DNA of 64,000 nt from NCBI GenBank assembly GCA_019054805.1, contig JAHQIY010000024.1, positions 372,001 to 436,000 on the forward strand, given 5' to 3'. Shown here in pieces: positions 1 through 17,670 of this stretch (the stretch's first letter is position 1; the number at the start of each line of letters is the position of its first letter). The notes beneath the pieces were generated by a model. It was not told the DNA's origin and did no database searches. It saw nothing but the letters and a program-made list of their open reading frames with translations. Source of the DNA: Brachionus manjavacas (Eukaryota > Rotifera > Eurotatoria > Ploima > Brachionidae). The position numbers and the translations under genes are program-made.

Positions 1-59
1 AAGTCTAAGTAATGATAAGAAAATTAAAAACGCTAAAGTTTAAATAGCTAGAGGTGAGG

Positions 60-1100
60 CATGTTTGCCATTAAAAGAAGAAGTGACCAGACAGCAATTG
101 TACCATGGAGAGAGTTATATATTCGATATATCTTGATTTGAAACCTTCTCTATATTCTTACATCTGTCTGACGATCAGTGGAACAGAATGACTCAATCCT
201 GACTTGACATATCTCTGACTCAACTCAAAAAGTCGATTTGAGACTATAAGTAGCTTTAGTTTATTGAAGGCTTCTTGGTGCATAATATTGGGGGGTATCT
301 TATTTCAGCTTTTAAACAACTCAAAAAATATCGAACTGCTGAATTTTGAATAACTTGTATTTTAAATGATATTATTTTCTGAGAATAAATTTAAACAAGG
401 AATAGACTAATCCAAGATTGATCCTATCTAGGATTTGTAATGATTACCTAATGTTTTTGGGTTTAGAACCCATTTTCTATTTGAGAGATATTTTATTAAG
501 TTAAGACTTGAATTACAGCGCTCTTTTAAATAATCCAACATTGGGCTAAATGAAATTTCCGAGTCGAATGTGATGCCTAAGATTTGGCTTTTTCCTCATT
601 ATTTAAATTATTACCATTAATTTTAAGGTCAAGATTGATTTTACTTTAGTTTTTTACTCAAAGATCACGTAACATGACTTTTCAGTAGAAATTTTCCATT
701 TTCCAAGCTATCTTTCGATTTCTTTTAGGTACTTATTTATCATGTTTTCAAGATTTCTTATCTTTTTGAAAATAAAAAAATTAGCTAAATCATTTGCAAA
801 AAGAAAATTTTTATCTCAAGTGTAAAATGTTTAAAAAGCTTTGAGTAGAAGAAAAAAAGAAAAAAAGTAGAAAATTTTTATTCCTCTATTAGCCTTGTTG
901 ACAATTCTATTTGGCTTTAAATCTTTGTCACTGATTTTTCTTCATGATTATGAATTTACTTCAATACACTCAAAACTTGATTTGATTTAAAGCAGTTTTA
1001 AAATCTAAATTTTTTTTTGATATAAAATTGTTCACCCGACACATATTTCCAAGGCTGGCTTTACTCTCATCTTTCTAATATCCAAAATTTAAAGGGCTTT
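60..1100 (-). mobile_element. Degenerate LINE (Jockey/CR1-like) reverse transcriptase 3' part
   Basis: Read on the minus strand, about 830 down to 60 gives broken but recognisable reverse-transcriptase thumb and post-RT sequence. Pieces include LGITFDSEISF, LNLIKYLSNRKW and IQNSAVRYF, then FELSQRYVKSGLSHSVPL near 230-180. Several frameshifts and stops interrupt it, so it is dead. The limit toward 1100 is uncertain; the pattern fades into AT-rich DNA. The clade is inferred from the KxLGIxxDxxLxF and ILDYS-type motifs. Confidence 0.55.
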
Positions 1101-1202
1101 GTTTGTACAAGGAAATTAAAAAGCAGTTCCTACAAACCTAAATGCAAACTTTCGATTTCTGATAGTAAAACATTTTTTCTCTACCGAAATTAACTAACTA
1201 TT

Positions 1203-1506
1203 TGGTCAGATTTTTATTTCATGAATACATTTTTTACTCTAAATTTATATGGTATTTTTTTAAGTAAAAAAATATAAAAAATAATACAAAAATTTAAGTG
1301 AATGAAAAGATTTAAGTATTTTTGTCAGAAAATGTTTTCGAAAAAAATACTTTAATCTTTTCATTCACTTAAATTTTTTAATTATTTTTTATGTAATTTT
1401 TTAATTATTTTTTATATATTCAAGCAAGCTGTTCTTCGTTTTACTTAAATTCCATACCATATAAATTTAGAGTAAAAAATGTATTCATGAAATAAAAATC
1501 TTGCCA
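1203..1506. repeat. Fold-back (inverted-repeat) MITE, family F1, copy 1
   Basis: The two halves are inverted copies of each other. The left arm starts TGGTCAGATTTTTATTTCAT at 1203 and the right arm ends with the reverse complement, ...AAATAAAAATCTTGCCA, at 1506. Pairing continues through ACTCTAAATTTATATGGTA (left) and ATACCATATAAATTTAGAGT (right) and the block AATTTAAGTGAATGAAAAGA. No ORF is seen. A second copy lies at 9540-9976. A 4-bp ATTT flanks the GG...CC core on both sides, but the target-site duplication is not certain. Confidence 0.75.
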
Positions 1507-1889
1507 TTTATTCTGCAAAAAAGCTATTTAGTGCAAGGAGAGTAATTTCAATTCAAAAAATTTTTTTGTATTCAAGAATTAGAAAGTGAATTAATTTTAG
1601 TGAAAAAAAAATTTATTTTTATTTATTGCACTCATTTATTGTTAGTAACTTTTGTATTTGATTTTGATAGATCGAGATTGCTTAAGACAAATATGCATTC
1701 ATCGTACCTACAATAGTTTATTTTAATTTTTTGTTATTTGGTATAGATTTTTCTAAAAAAATAGAAAAAAATCGCTCTAATCAAATAGTTTTACATTTTG
1801 ATGCAATTAAACTTTTTTTTTAAATTTTCGGAAGCCCTTTCGATCAAGAGAAAATTTTGTAAGTTACCGAAGATAAGTTAATCATCTAA
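1507..1889. other. AT-rich leader region upstream of membralin
   Basis: No coding signal. It presumably holds the promoter and 5' UTR of membralin. I see no convincing TATA or initiator element above the AT-rich background. Confidence 0.3.
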
Positions 1890-9229
<7,340 letters not shown>

Positions 9230-9375
9230 TTTATTTCAAATTTATTTTAAATGTCAGTTTGAATTTTCTAACCGACTCAAGTTAAGATTTTACCTTAATA
9301 TTAAAATTAATAACAAAGCAGTATGCAAATATTTTTGTGTAAATCTTTTATAATGTTGCTGTTGAGATCTTCTTA

Positions 9376-9381
9376 AATAAA
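9376..9381 (+). terminator. Candidate poly(A) signal of membralin
   Basis: AATAAA about 147 nt after the membralin stop. AATAAA is common in this AT-rich background, so its use is an inference. Confidence 0.35.
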
Positions 9382-9539
9382 TATTGCCTAATTGAAATCA
9401 TGAATTTTAAATTTAAACAATTTTAAACGAGCTCGGAGAAATAAACTTCTCAATTCATTTAGTTATGTTCTGCAATTTAAAATTGGTAAAATATATTTTT
9501 TTTTAGAGCTGGTCAATTTTTTGACCAAATCAATCATAT

Positions 9540-9976
9540 GGCAAGAATTTTATTTCATGAAAACATTTTTAAGCATTAATTTATTTGGTATTTTTTTAAA
9601 GTAAAAATCACATTTTTTTTGAAATATCAATAATAATTTTAATCATTTCATTCACTTAAATTTTTTTAAAATTTTTAAATTTTTATTCTTTTATTAATAA
9701 TCTTTTAATAAATTTTAATAAATTTGAGTATAATTTTCATATTATTTTTTCAGGGAAAAAATAAATCTAAATTTTAAAAAATAAATTCAAACTTTGTACA
9801 ATGATTATTTGAAGATTATTAATAAATGAATAATAATTTAAAAATTTTAAAAAAATTTAAGTGAATGAAATGATTAAAATTATTATTTATATTTCAAAAA
9901 AATGTAATTTTTACTTTTAAAAAATACCATATAAATTAATGGTAAAAAATGCATTCATGATTTAAAAATCTTGCCA
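9540..9976. repeat. Fold-back MITE, family F1, copy 2
   Basis: Same family as 1203-1506. It starts TGGCAAGAATTTTATTTCAT and ends with the inverted ...AAAAATCTTGCCA. Internal arms share TAATCATTTCATTCACTTAA and its complement, and an ATACCATATAAATTAATGGT block. The middle is longer and AT-rich. Lies in the 1.7 kb between the membralin and LRGUK 3' ends. Confidence 0.75.
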
Positions 9977-10082
9977 TGTCATTTACCTAACTTGTTTTTG
10001 AAGGCAAATTTTATGATAAAAAAACATCATTAAGATATTTATCTGCATTTTTTATTTTAGAAAAACTTGGTTAACTTTTTTG

Positions 10083-10360
10083 CAGTGTTTTTAAAAGCCA
10101 AAAGTCTCAAGTTAAGTTCTAGTTCGGACTTTTTTTTTCAAAAGTCCGAGCCAAAGACTGTATAAGATGTTGAATTTTTAAGCAATTTTGCTTAATCGGA
10201 AAAAATATTCTGCAAAAACTCTGTTAAGTAATTGCACAGTTGATTAGAATAAATCCTTTTTAAGTGCAGAAAATTACAGGGTTTTTATAGAATTATTTTA
10301 CAGAATAAAGATAGTTTACAGAACTAAAATATTTTTTTTTAATTTATTTTAACTTTCTGA
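10083..10360. mobile_element. Truncated hAT-type MITE, copy C
   Basis: The left end CAGTGTTTTTAAAAGCC matches the termini of copies A and B, followed by AAGTTCTAGTTCGGACTTTT and by interior sequence related to copy A (TTAAGCAATTTTGCTTAATC, then TTTACAGAACTAAAATATTT). The right terminal repeat is absent, so the copy is broken. Confidence 0.55.
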
Positions 10361-10384
10361 ATCATTCATGATTTTGAATAATTT

Positions 10385-10720
10385 TATGAGGTCACCTTAC
10401 TCTCTTCTTGAGTTTAAAGTCGTCAACTCTAGCTTACTCATGCTGCAACAACATACTTCAAATGCGGTATCACGGAAGAAAAATCTGAGCTGTCCTAAAA
10501 TTATGTTTGCTTTGTTCCCAGTTTGTGATGCTTGGTGGTTCCATTTCAGGTCGCTTGTCAAATAGATGTTCAGATTGGATTCCACATGATCATCTTGCAA
10601 GGAACGGCAGTCAGTTTTGCCAAACTTGAATATTTTCGATATGTTAGCAAAGGTTCATGCCGGTTTTTTATGATCTTTCCTAATAAAATTATCAATTTAT
10701 TTGATAAGAAAAAATTTGAT
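10385..10720 (-). mobile_element. LINE reverse-transcriptase fragment
   Basis: On the minus strand, 10600-10397 reads IYLTSDLKWNHQASQTGNKA then NIILGQLRFFF, the LGxxxxxDLKWxxxxxxAxxKANxxLGxI region of CR1/L2-like reverse transcriptases, with the partial KFGKTDCRSLQ upstream. Stops and frameshifts flank it; it is a dead fragment. Confidence 0.6.
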
Positions 10721-10909
10721 GAAAAAATTTTCATTTAATTTTATCATTAAATTGATGTTTTCGATTTAAATTTTATTAAAAATTTTTTTATAAATTTTGA
10801 ATAAATGAAGGTGTCAATTGTTTTCTTATTGATTAACCTTGAAACAATTTAAAACTGATACAAAATTTTTATTTAAAAAAAATGCCATCTTAAGTCTAAA
10901 GGGAAAAGT

Positions 10910-13900
10910 TTAAGATAAACTAGAAGATGTGGTACTGGCAGTGGTCATTCGGATTTTTTCATTAAGAGGACTAACGATGTCGTTGTCATCATCACTGCTT
11001 TCATTTTGGTTGTCTTTTTTGATTGAATTTTTGTTCAAAACTTCATTAACAGATTGCGATTTTGATTTATTCCATGAACATGATGATACTGTTCCTTGCA
11101 TTGCCTGTTTACTTATCATGTGCTGACTCAATTGGGATTTAGCGCTCACATCGTTATTGACATCGAACTGCTTTTTAATGGCTGATGCACGCTTTTCAAG
11201 AGAACGCTCAGCTTGCTCGCCTCTGGTCAAAAGTTGAGCTGGTGCCGAACCAAATTTTAATCGTAGATTTTGATTGTAGATTTGAGAAAGGCTCGTAATG
11301 CTTAAATGTGACATTTGACTTCGATTTCCAGTTGCAGTATTTGATGGCAAGAATGAGTCTTTTTAGAATGCCATTTTAGAAAATATTTTTGGAGTTTTTG
11401 AGCTTACCTGTTCTGGGCATCTCATTAATTTGCTCTTTTGTGTCGTCATTTTTTTTGAATCTGCTCGATTGAACAATTGATAGCTGATGGTGATTTAAAC
11501 AAGACTGATCTCCTGAATCTTTAGTTTCCAAATTTGATACTCCTAAATAGCTAAGGACTAAATTTTTCAAGTTTTCGTATCCCTTGTCTAAATCATCTGA
11601 AGATATGACTGCATCGAAAAAGCCCGGATGGTCTTGATTATAGTTGGCGTACATTTCGGTTCTATTTAGTGCCACTTCAGTTTCAGACTCACTGCAATTT
11701 TGATCCATTAGTCTTTTCATTTGTACTTTTTTATCCAATGTCAATATTAGAACGCATCTGGGTTCAAAGTAAGTCTGCTTGAACGAAAGTAGAGATTCTA
11801 ATTCCATGTTCATTACACAAGCTAGTCCTTGTCTGGCAACGCATTCAATCGATTCCCATTGTATTCCGAACCAGTCTCCGAAATATTCATTACAACAAAT
11901 AAATTTTCCCTTTTTAAAAAAAATTTGAAATCACTTATATTTTTTCGTTTTTAGATAATTTATTTTTGGTTTTAAAAATTAAAAGATAGACCTCTTTTAT
12001 TTGAAGTAAATGTTAACAGATAAAACTTCTAATATTTTTCTATTTCTAAGGTTTCTGTTTAATTTTAAAATATTAAAGGAATGATATTAAATGTTTTAAA
12101 TTAAGATTCCAAAACCCATTGAAACCGATTTTATGCATTCCTTCTTAAGAATGAATGCTTCAAAATAATATACAGAATTTTTTTTTAGATATTATCTATG
12201 ATTCTTTTTAAAGCAATTAGACTCTTGAAATTTTGAAAAATTTTAAATTATCAGTTTTCCTTTAATTGTGCAATATTTGAAACAATATTTTCTAGATAAA
12301 ACTTATTGTTTTTTCAAGTAAAGTGATAATGGTTTAAAAAACATTGAAAGATTAACGCCTGACTAAGAATGATCCAAATTGTCTTGAAGTTGAAGTTGAT
12401 TTTTTATGATATTGTGAATTTTGGAACAAAAGAAAGTAAAAATTGAAAAAACTTTGCTTCTTTTAGTTAAACTTTTTTGATTTTTTTATAATTTTTATAT
12501 TTTTTGAATGAAGAAAAATATTTTAAAAATTAGTTTGTAATTATGCAGGACTAAAAAAAATATGAAAATGACAAAAAGTCAAAGAAAAAAATATGAAAAT
12601 GACAAAAAGTCAAAGAAAACATGAAAAAGATAATATTTGCAACAAGAAAAGAAGAAAAATTTTGAGTGTTTAGCTGACAGCCATGCGAGTAATGTTTGGG
12701 AACATTAAAAAATTAATAATTTTCTTGTTTTGAAAAAAAATCATTTAACGATTTAATTCAATTAATTTTAATCAATTTATTCTGTTAAAGTTTATCCAAA
12801 TTTATTCAATAAGACACTCTTTTGATATTCATTGTTTCAATTTATCTATATTTTAATCATCTTCGACTTCCTTTTTCTATATTTTTTCTTATTTGTTTAA
12901 AATTTTAAACGACTCACTAAAAGTAGATTTCTTTACATAATTAAAATTTATATTTTTTTGGATAATTTAAATTATATATAATTATTTCAAATTTGTGAAT
13001 TGATTATTTTTATTTTTATTTTCAAATTTTGTAGAATTTAAAGAACTTAACTTTTTCTTTTTTCCTTTTTTTTTTTTTGCCTATGAGGCTTAAATCGATA
13101 AAAAATAATATTTTCTTAATAGATTAAGCGGATTCTAATTTTTAAAAAAATTGCATTTTAAGCAAAAAAGAGGAATTTAATAATTAATAAATACTTAAAT
13201 CATATTTTTACTTAATTTAAAAAATTTACCAAAGTCACGTCATTCTCAAAGTCTTGCATTGATATAAAATTAAAATTAACTTTATCTTTTTCATGATCTT
13301 TTGGTCGTTTTGTCGTATAAGTGACTCTAGGTTTAGATTAAAATAAAAAAATACATTTAGAAAAAACAAAATAAAGAGTCATTACACATAATCAAAATAT
13401 TCTGGAAATTGTTTTGCTAAACGTGTCGCCATATGCGATGTTCCACTTCCTTCAGGACCACAAAGCAAAAGAATTGGATATGGTGAGTCGATGTTCGGTA
13501 AAGTACTTAAAATTTTAAAAAATTTAAGCAAAAAAATCTTTTATAAAAACAGATACCTCTCTCTCACTCTGTGATCCTGTATAATATTAAAAATAAAATT
13601 AGTCATATGATCTCTAGACGCAATGTATTCAGCACTTGGATGGAATAAATTTTTAGCGTTAACTTTATCAGTTGAGTCGATTTTTCTACTGTCCAAAAAA
13701 ACAAGTTTTGGGAGCTTGAAAATAACTGCAGAATAATAGTCCTCAGCTTCTCGGACTGGATTTGAAATTAAATTTAGATCACGTAAAAGATTTAGGCCAG
13801 TAAGGTGCTCTATTTCGGACAGAGATGCGATTCGATTATTTTCAAAGTCAATTTGCTCAATAAATTCATGCTTGTCTGGTATTCCATGTAATGATTTAAT

Positions 13901-15559
13901 CATATTTCCTGATAAATTTAGGAAGCGAAGGTATTTAAGTGGTTCCAAGCCTTCAATTTTTTTAATTTGGTTCGATCTCTAAATCGCGGAAAAAATTCAG
14001 AATTACCAATTTGGCATTATGAATTTTACAACAAAAAAAATTAAAATGATTATTTTTCTTCAAAGTCCAAAATTGGTTCTATTAATTGTACCAGCTAAAA
14101 CATTCAATGAACCAACAATATCTGAGATAAATTAAAAGACAAAGATATTTTTAATATTTTGTTGTTTTTGCTAATCTAATTATTCATTTTCAGACCAAAT
14201 TTAGAATCATTAAAATATTGGGACAAAAATTAAACTCAATGATGATTTTTTTTAAATTTTTAAAAATAATCTTTTCAAATTATTTGAAAAAAAATTAAAA
14301 AAAAAACTCATTTTCTGAAAGCTCTCAGTAAAACGTATTTAAAACTAAAAATTTTATCTGTCAAACACAAAAAAAAAATTGAATTTCGCCGAAAGCGTAA
14401 TTTAGCAGCCGCCATAGTGCGCCTAAGCATACTTGCGGTGGCCTGGTCATGGTCATTGTTGTGGCTTAATATATTATTATTATTATTAAATGATTTTTTT
14501 TTTACTAAATTTTATAAATTTTTAACTTAATAGAAAATCAAGTAGAAAAAGTAATCGTTTCAAATTAATTTTTTTAGTTTTGATTTTCCTAATATCTCAA
14601 AGATTTCCTCGGAAATATTAAAACTAGATAGCTGAACTGCCAAATAAAGAAAAAAAAGAAAATTTCTTTAAATGCCTTGTCAAAATCATTCCAAAGTCTT
14701 TAAAATAGATAATTTTGCAGAATATCTGCAAATCCGGATTAAGGTGGATTATTGAATTTTTCAGCTGATCCAATTTACAACACCAAACTTGGACTTTTTC
14801 AAAAATATCATTGAATCTTTTAATTTTTTTTAATTTGTTCTAAAATTCACATTGTCTCATAATTTTACCAAATCAAGGCTTAGCAAAGGTAAGTTTTCCA
14901 AGCCTTCAATTTTCTTGATCAAATTGTGGGCCAAATTTAAATTTTTTAAACGATGGCAGTATTCTAGACCTTCGATTCGCTTTATTTGATTGTCTATATA
15001 GATATTTTTTGAAAATTAAATTAAAAAAATATTTTTTAATATACTGTTCAGTTGCAAGGACTGGAGATAATGAAAATTTGACAAGTTTCCGATTTCAGTA
15101 ATTGTGTTGAATGAGAAGTCGGCTTCTTTTAAATTGTATGATGGCAGAAAATCGAACAATTTTTCAATTTTATTATTAGAAACGTTTAGATAGAGAAGAA
15201 ATGGTAGTTCACTCAGGACAGATAGATCTAAAAATGGAAGCTTAGTTTTTTTTAAATAAATAAAAAAATAAAAAATCAACCATTTAAGTTATTATTCGAT
15301 AAATCAAGAGTTTGGATTTCTTTAAATTTGGATAAACATGCAATGTCGGACAAGTTTAATCCGGGAATTGATAGATTCAAGTAGGAAAATTTTGTTCCGT
15401 CTGCCGTCCGTCCCAAATTTGATAAATTTTTAGTTACCAATTCTTCGTTCAGCGCCTGTTTATTCATAAAAGTAAGTACTAAATTTATCAAAAGATATCA
15501 TTGTAAATCACCAAAATATTCGAACCATCTTTGGAGTCTTCTTCTACTTGATTTGACAT
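10910..15559 (-). CDS. LRGUK: LRGUK: leucine-rich repeats plus guanylate-kinase-like domain
   Basis: Nine exons read on the minus strand: 15559-15512, 15455-15281, 15227-15045, 14993-14869, 13978-13557, 13505-13386, 13326-13230, 11909-11408, 11358-10910. All have GT-AG borders and the phases close to 706 aa (human about 825). Residues about 30-245 hold some eight SDS22-type LRRs (LDLSNNNL, LNLAHNLIKKIEGL, LNLSGNMIKSL). The cap LPKLVFLDSRKI leads to a guanylate-kinase-like domain (about 326-520) with LPNIDSPYPILLLCG, TYTTKRPK, YFEPRCVLIL and NQDHPGFFDAVISSDDLD. The Walker-A lysine is replaced: the loop reads GPEGSGTS (residues 334-341), and the substrate-binding region reads VNFNF rather than VDYHF, so catalysis is doubtful. 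The tail is Ser/Asn-rich. Mammalian LRGUK acts at the sperm manchette and basal body. The first intron donor is GTGATT. Confidence 0.95.
12561..12620. repeat. Two-copy 31-bp tandem repeat
   Basis: TATGAAAATGACAAAAAGTC plus AAAG and an A-run occurs twice head to tail in LRGUK intron 7. No function is evident. Confidence 0.8.
14405..14487 (+). mobile_element. LINE 3' tail with (ATT)n end
   Basis: Sequence with locally raised GC, ending in TGTGGCTTAATATATTATTA. It resembles the 3' tails at 17100-17200, 23853-23960 (reverse) and 43475-43562, which carry a similar short block and end in TTA/ATT repeats. Lies in LRGUK intron 4. Confidence 0.45.
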
Positions 15560-16469
15560 CTTTGAGCTTATTTTGAATCAATCAAAACAACAACCTTAGT
15601 CTCTGATTTATTTTAATACATATAATTAGTGTAAACTTATTATAGTCTTTTGGTTTTTTTTTAAAAATAATATAACCATGGCAACGATAAATATTCTTTA
15701 TGAAAAATTTTTATCTAAGTAATAAAATACTAAATTTTGCTTTCTGCCAAAAAAAATATTTGAAAAAATTATAAAAAAAAACACATTTAATTTACAGTGG
15801 TGATTTGAATTTATTCTTTTTGGCGTAAAAATAAAATTCAGCCTTAGAAAAGGACGATTTTTTGAAAATTTTTTTAAAAATTGACTTTTGAATTTTTTTT
15901 TTTTTATTTGTTTTCTTAAATTAGTTTTGGTTAATTTATTACTCAATTTTACGTTAAATTTTTTACCCAAAATTTAGTAATAAATTGTAGAATTATTTAA
16001 GAAATTTTGAAGCTAACCGGTAGGAGATTTAAGAAGCTAACTTAATTTAAGTTAAGGGCTCAAATAAAAAATTTTTTAGCATCTGTCTATAAACTAGCTG
16101 GTGATCTTTAATGGGGTGAAAACATGGGGTAAAAAAGCAAATAGTGTTTCACCCCTTTAGGCCAAAAATTGTCAATTAAATTTATAAACCGGTTTTTTTG
16201 GAAACTGTTTTTGGCAAAAAATTTTTTATTGTATTCTATCATTAACAATTATTTGAAAAGTTTTTTTATTTTGAAATTTTTTTATACATGATTTCATGAA
16301 ATGGAGTATTAGTAGTGAATTTATTGTAGAATTCATAATTAATAAATTTTTCTTTTCGAAAAAAAAATCAAATTTGAAAAAAAAATACAAATTTACCCGG
16401 CAATGGGGCTATTTTTGGGGCAAAAGGATAAAAATTTTGTAAGCTTATAGCTGGACCTCTCCTATTTGT
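15560..16469. other. LRGUK upstream region, no gene seen
   Basis: AT-rich DNA between the LRGUK start and the LINE at 16470. It should contain the LRGUK promoter. A long T-rich open frame at 15698-15970 has no codon bias or family resemblance. Confidence 0.35.
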
Positions 16470-17203
16470 CATCTACACTTGCAGGATCCTCTCCTGTGCT
16501 TTCGTCAGACCCCACCTTGAGTACGCAGCAGCAGTCTGGTCTCCTCACAGCAAGAAGGACATCAAAATCCTCGAATCTGTGGAACGAAGGGCCACCAAGC
16601 TAGTGAGCAGATACAGGAACTGGAGCTATGCTGATCGCCTCGCTGTCTTGGGACTCATGACACTTCAGGAGCGCCGTATAAGAGGAGACATGATCCAGCT
16701 GTTCAAATTCTATCGCGGAGTCAACGCTGTGCGCTGGGTGAAACCTATGGAACACTGTAACTCTAACTCGCAAGCAGGACCAGCTGGCAATATTGGGGGA
16801 CACAGGAGAAGACTTTCTGGCCAAGTCACGACCAAATGTCAGCAGCGAGCTAACTTCTTCACCAACAGGGCCATCAACGAGTGGAACGCCTTTTTTCTTA
16901 ATCAATTGCACCTATATATGTAATTACTCATCTCTTATTAGTTTTTTATACTATTGTACCATTATTTAATTTATTTTTTATTTATTTCTTATTAATGACA
17001 AATTTTTTGAATTACTTTAAATTTACTTAACTCATCAATCTGTATAATCTCTCGTATTCGTCTTGTACCTCAGTTTCGTCTCTGTAACTTTCATTGTAGC
17101 CCCTCGATTTTTGCGTTATTAGCTACCATTGATGGCTTCCGAGTAAGCTATCTCCGCAAGCTCGCTTGCTGTAGCTCTTTATTATTATTATTATTATAAA
17201 AGC
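16470..17203 (+). mobile_element. CR1/L2-like LINE, 3' end of ORF2 plus tail
   Basis: About 16484-16923 reads through CAFVRPHLEYAAAVWSPHSK, VERRATKLVSRYRNWSYADR, RIRGDMIQLFKFYRG and QQRANFFTNRAINEWNAF: the post-RT end of a LINE ORF2 uninterrupted to the stop at 16921. A 3' UTR follows, with GCTACCATTGATGGCTTCCG and a terminal TTA repeat near 17180-17200. It is far more GC-rich than its surroundings and lacks stops, so it is the youngest-looking LINE here, truncated at its 5' side. Lies between LRGUK and the phosphorylase kinase gene. Confidence 0.85.
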
Positions 17204-17654
17204 ACAAAAATCTCAATGATTCTAATTTTGAATGGTGAAAGAAAAATAGAAAATTTCATTAATCTTCCAAAGTCTTTAAAATAAATGACTTCAATAAAAA
17301 ATGAGTAGTAAAATTCAACTCCAAAGAAGATTCAATATTATTAATCCTGATTAGTTTTGAACAGGTTTTTTATTTATTTGATGCAAAATTTATTCTAATT
17401 AGGCCTTCAAAGAACCAAATGAGTAATTTAAAAAAACAAAAAAGCAACTTTATTTTTTTTCTAAAAAATTTATTTTCGGTATTGTTTATTTATAAAATTT
17501 AATTTCCTAGTTAATTAAATTTTGCTAAAATTTTATTAAAAGTTTCTCGAATAATTCAGTCAATAAATTAGGAGTTATTTAATGGGCAATGTAACTAATT
17601 TTTTATTCAAAAATCGACTTTTGTTTTAAACTTGGTAAGCTATGAACTAATTAA

Positions 17655-17660
17655 TTTATT
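17655..17660 (-). terminator. Candidate poly(A) signal of phosphorylase kinase alpha
   Basis: AATAAA on the minus strand 11 nt after the stop codon; close, but the only nearby hexamer. Confidence 0.35.
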
Positions 17661-17670
17661 AAATCGCATT

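Noticed and set aside
15698..15970. 90-codon minus-strand frame upstream of LRGUK
   Set aside because: Almost entirely Lys/Phe/Asn from A/T runs; no motif.
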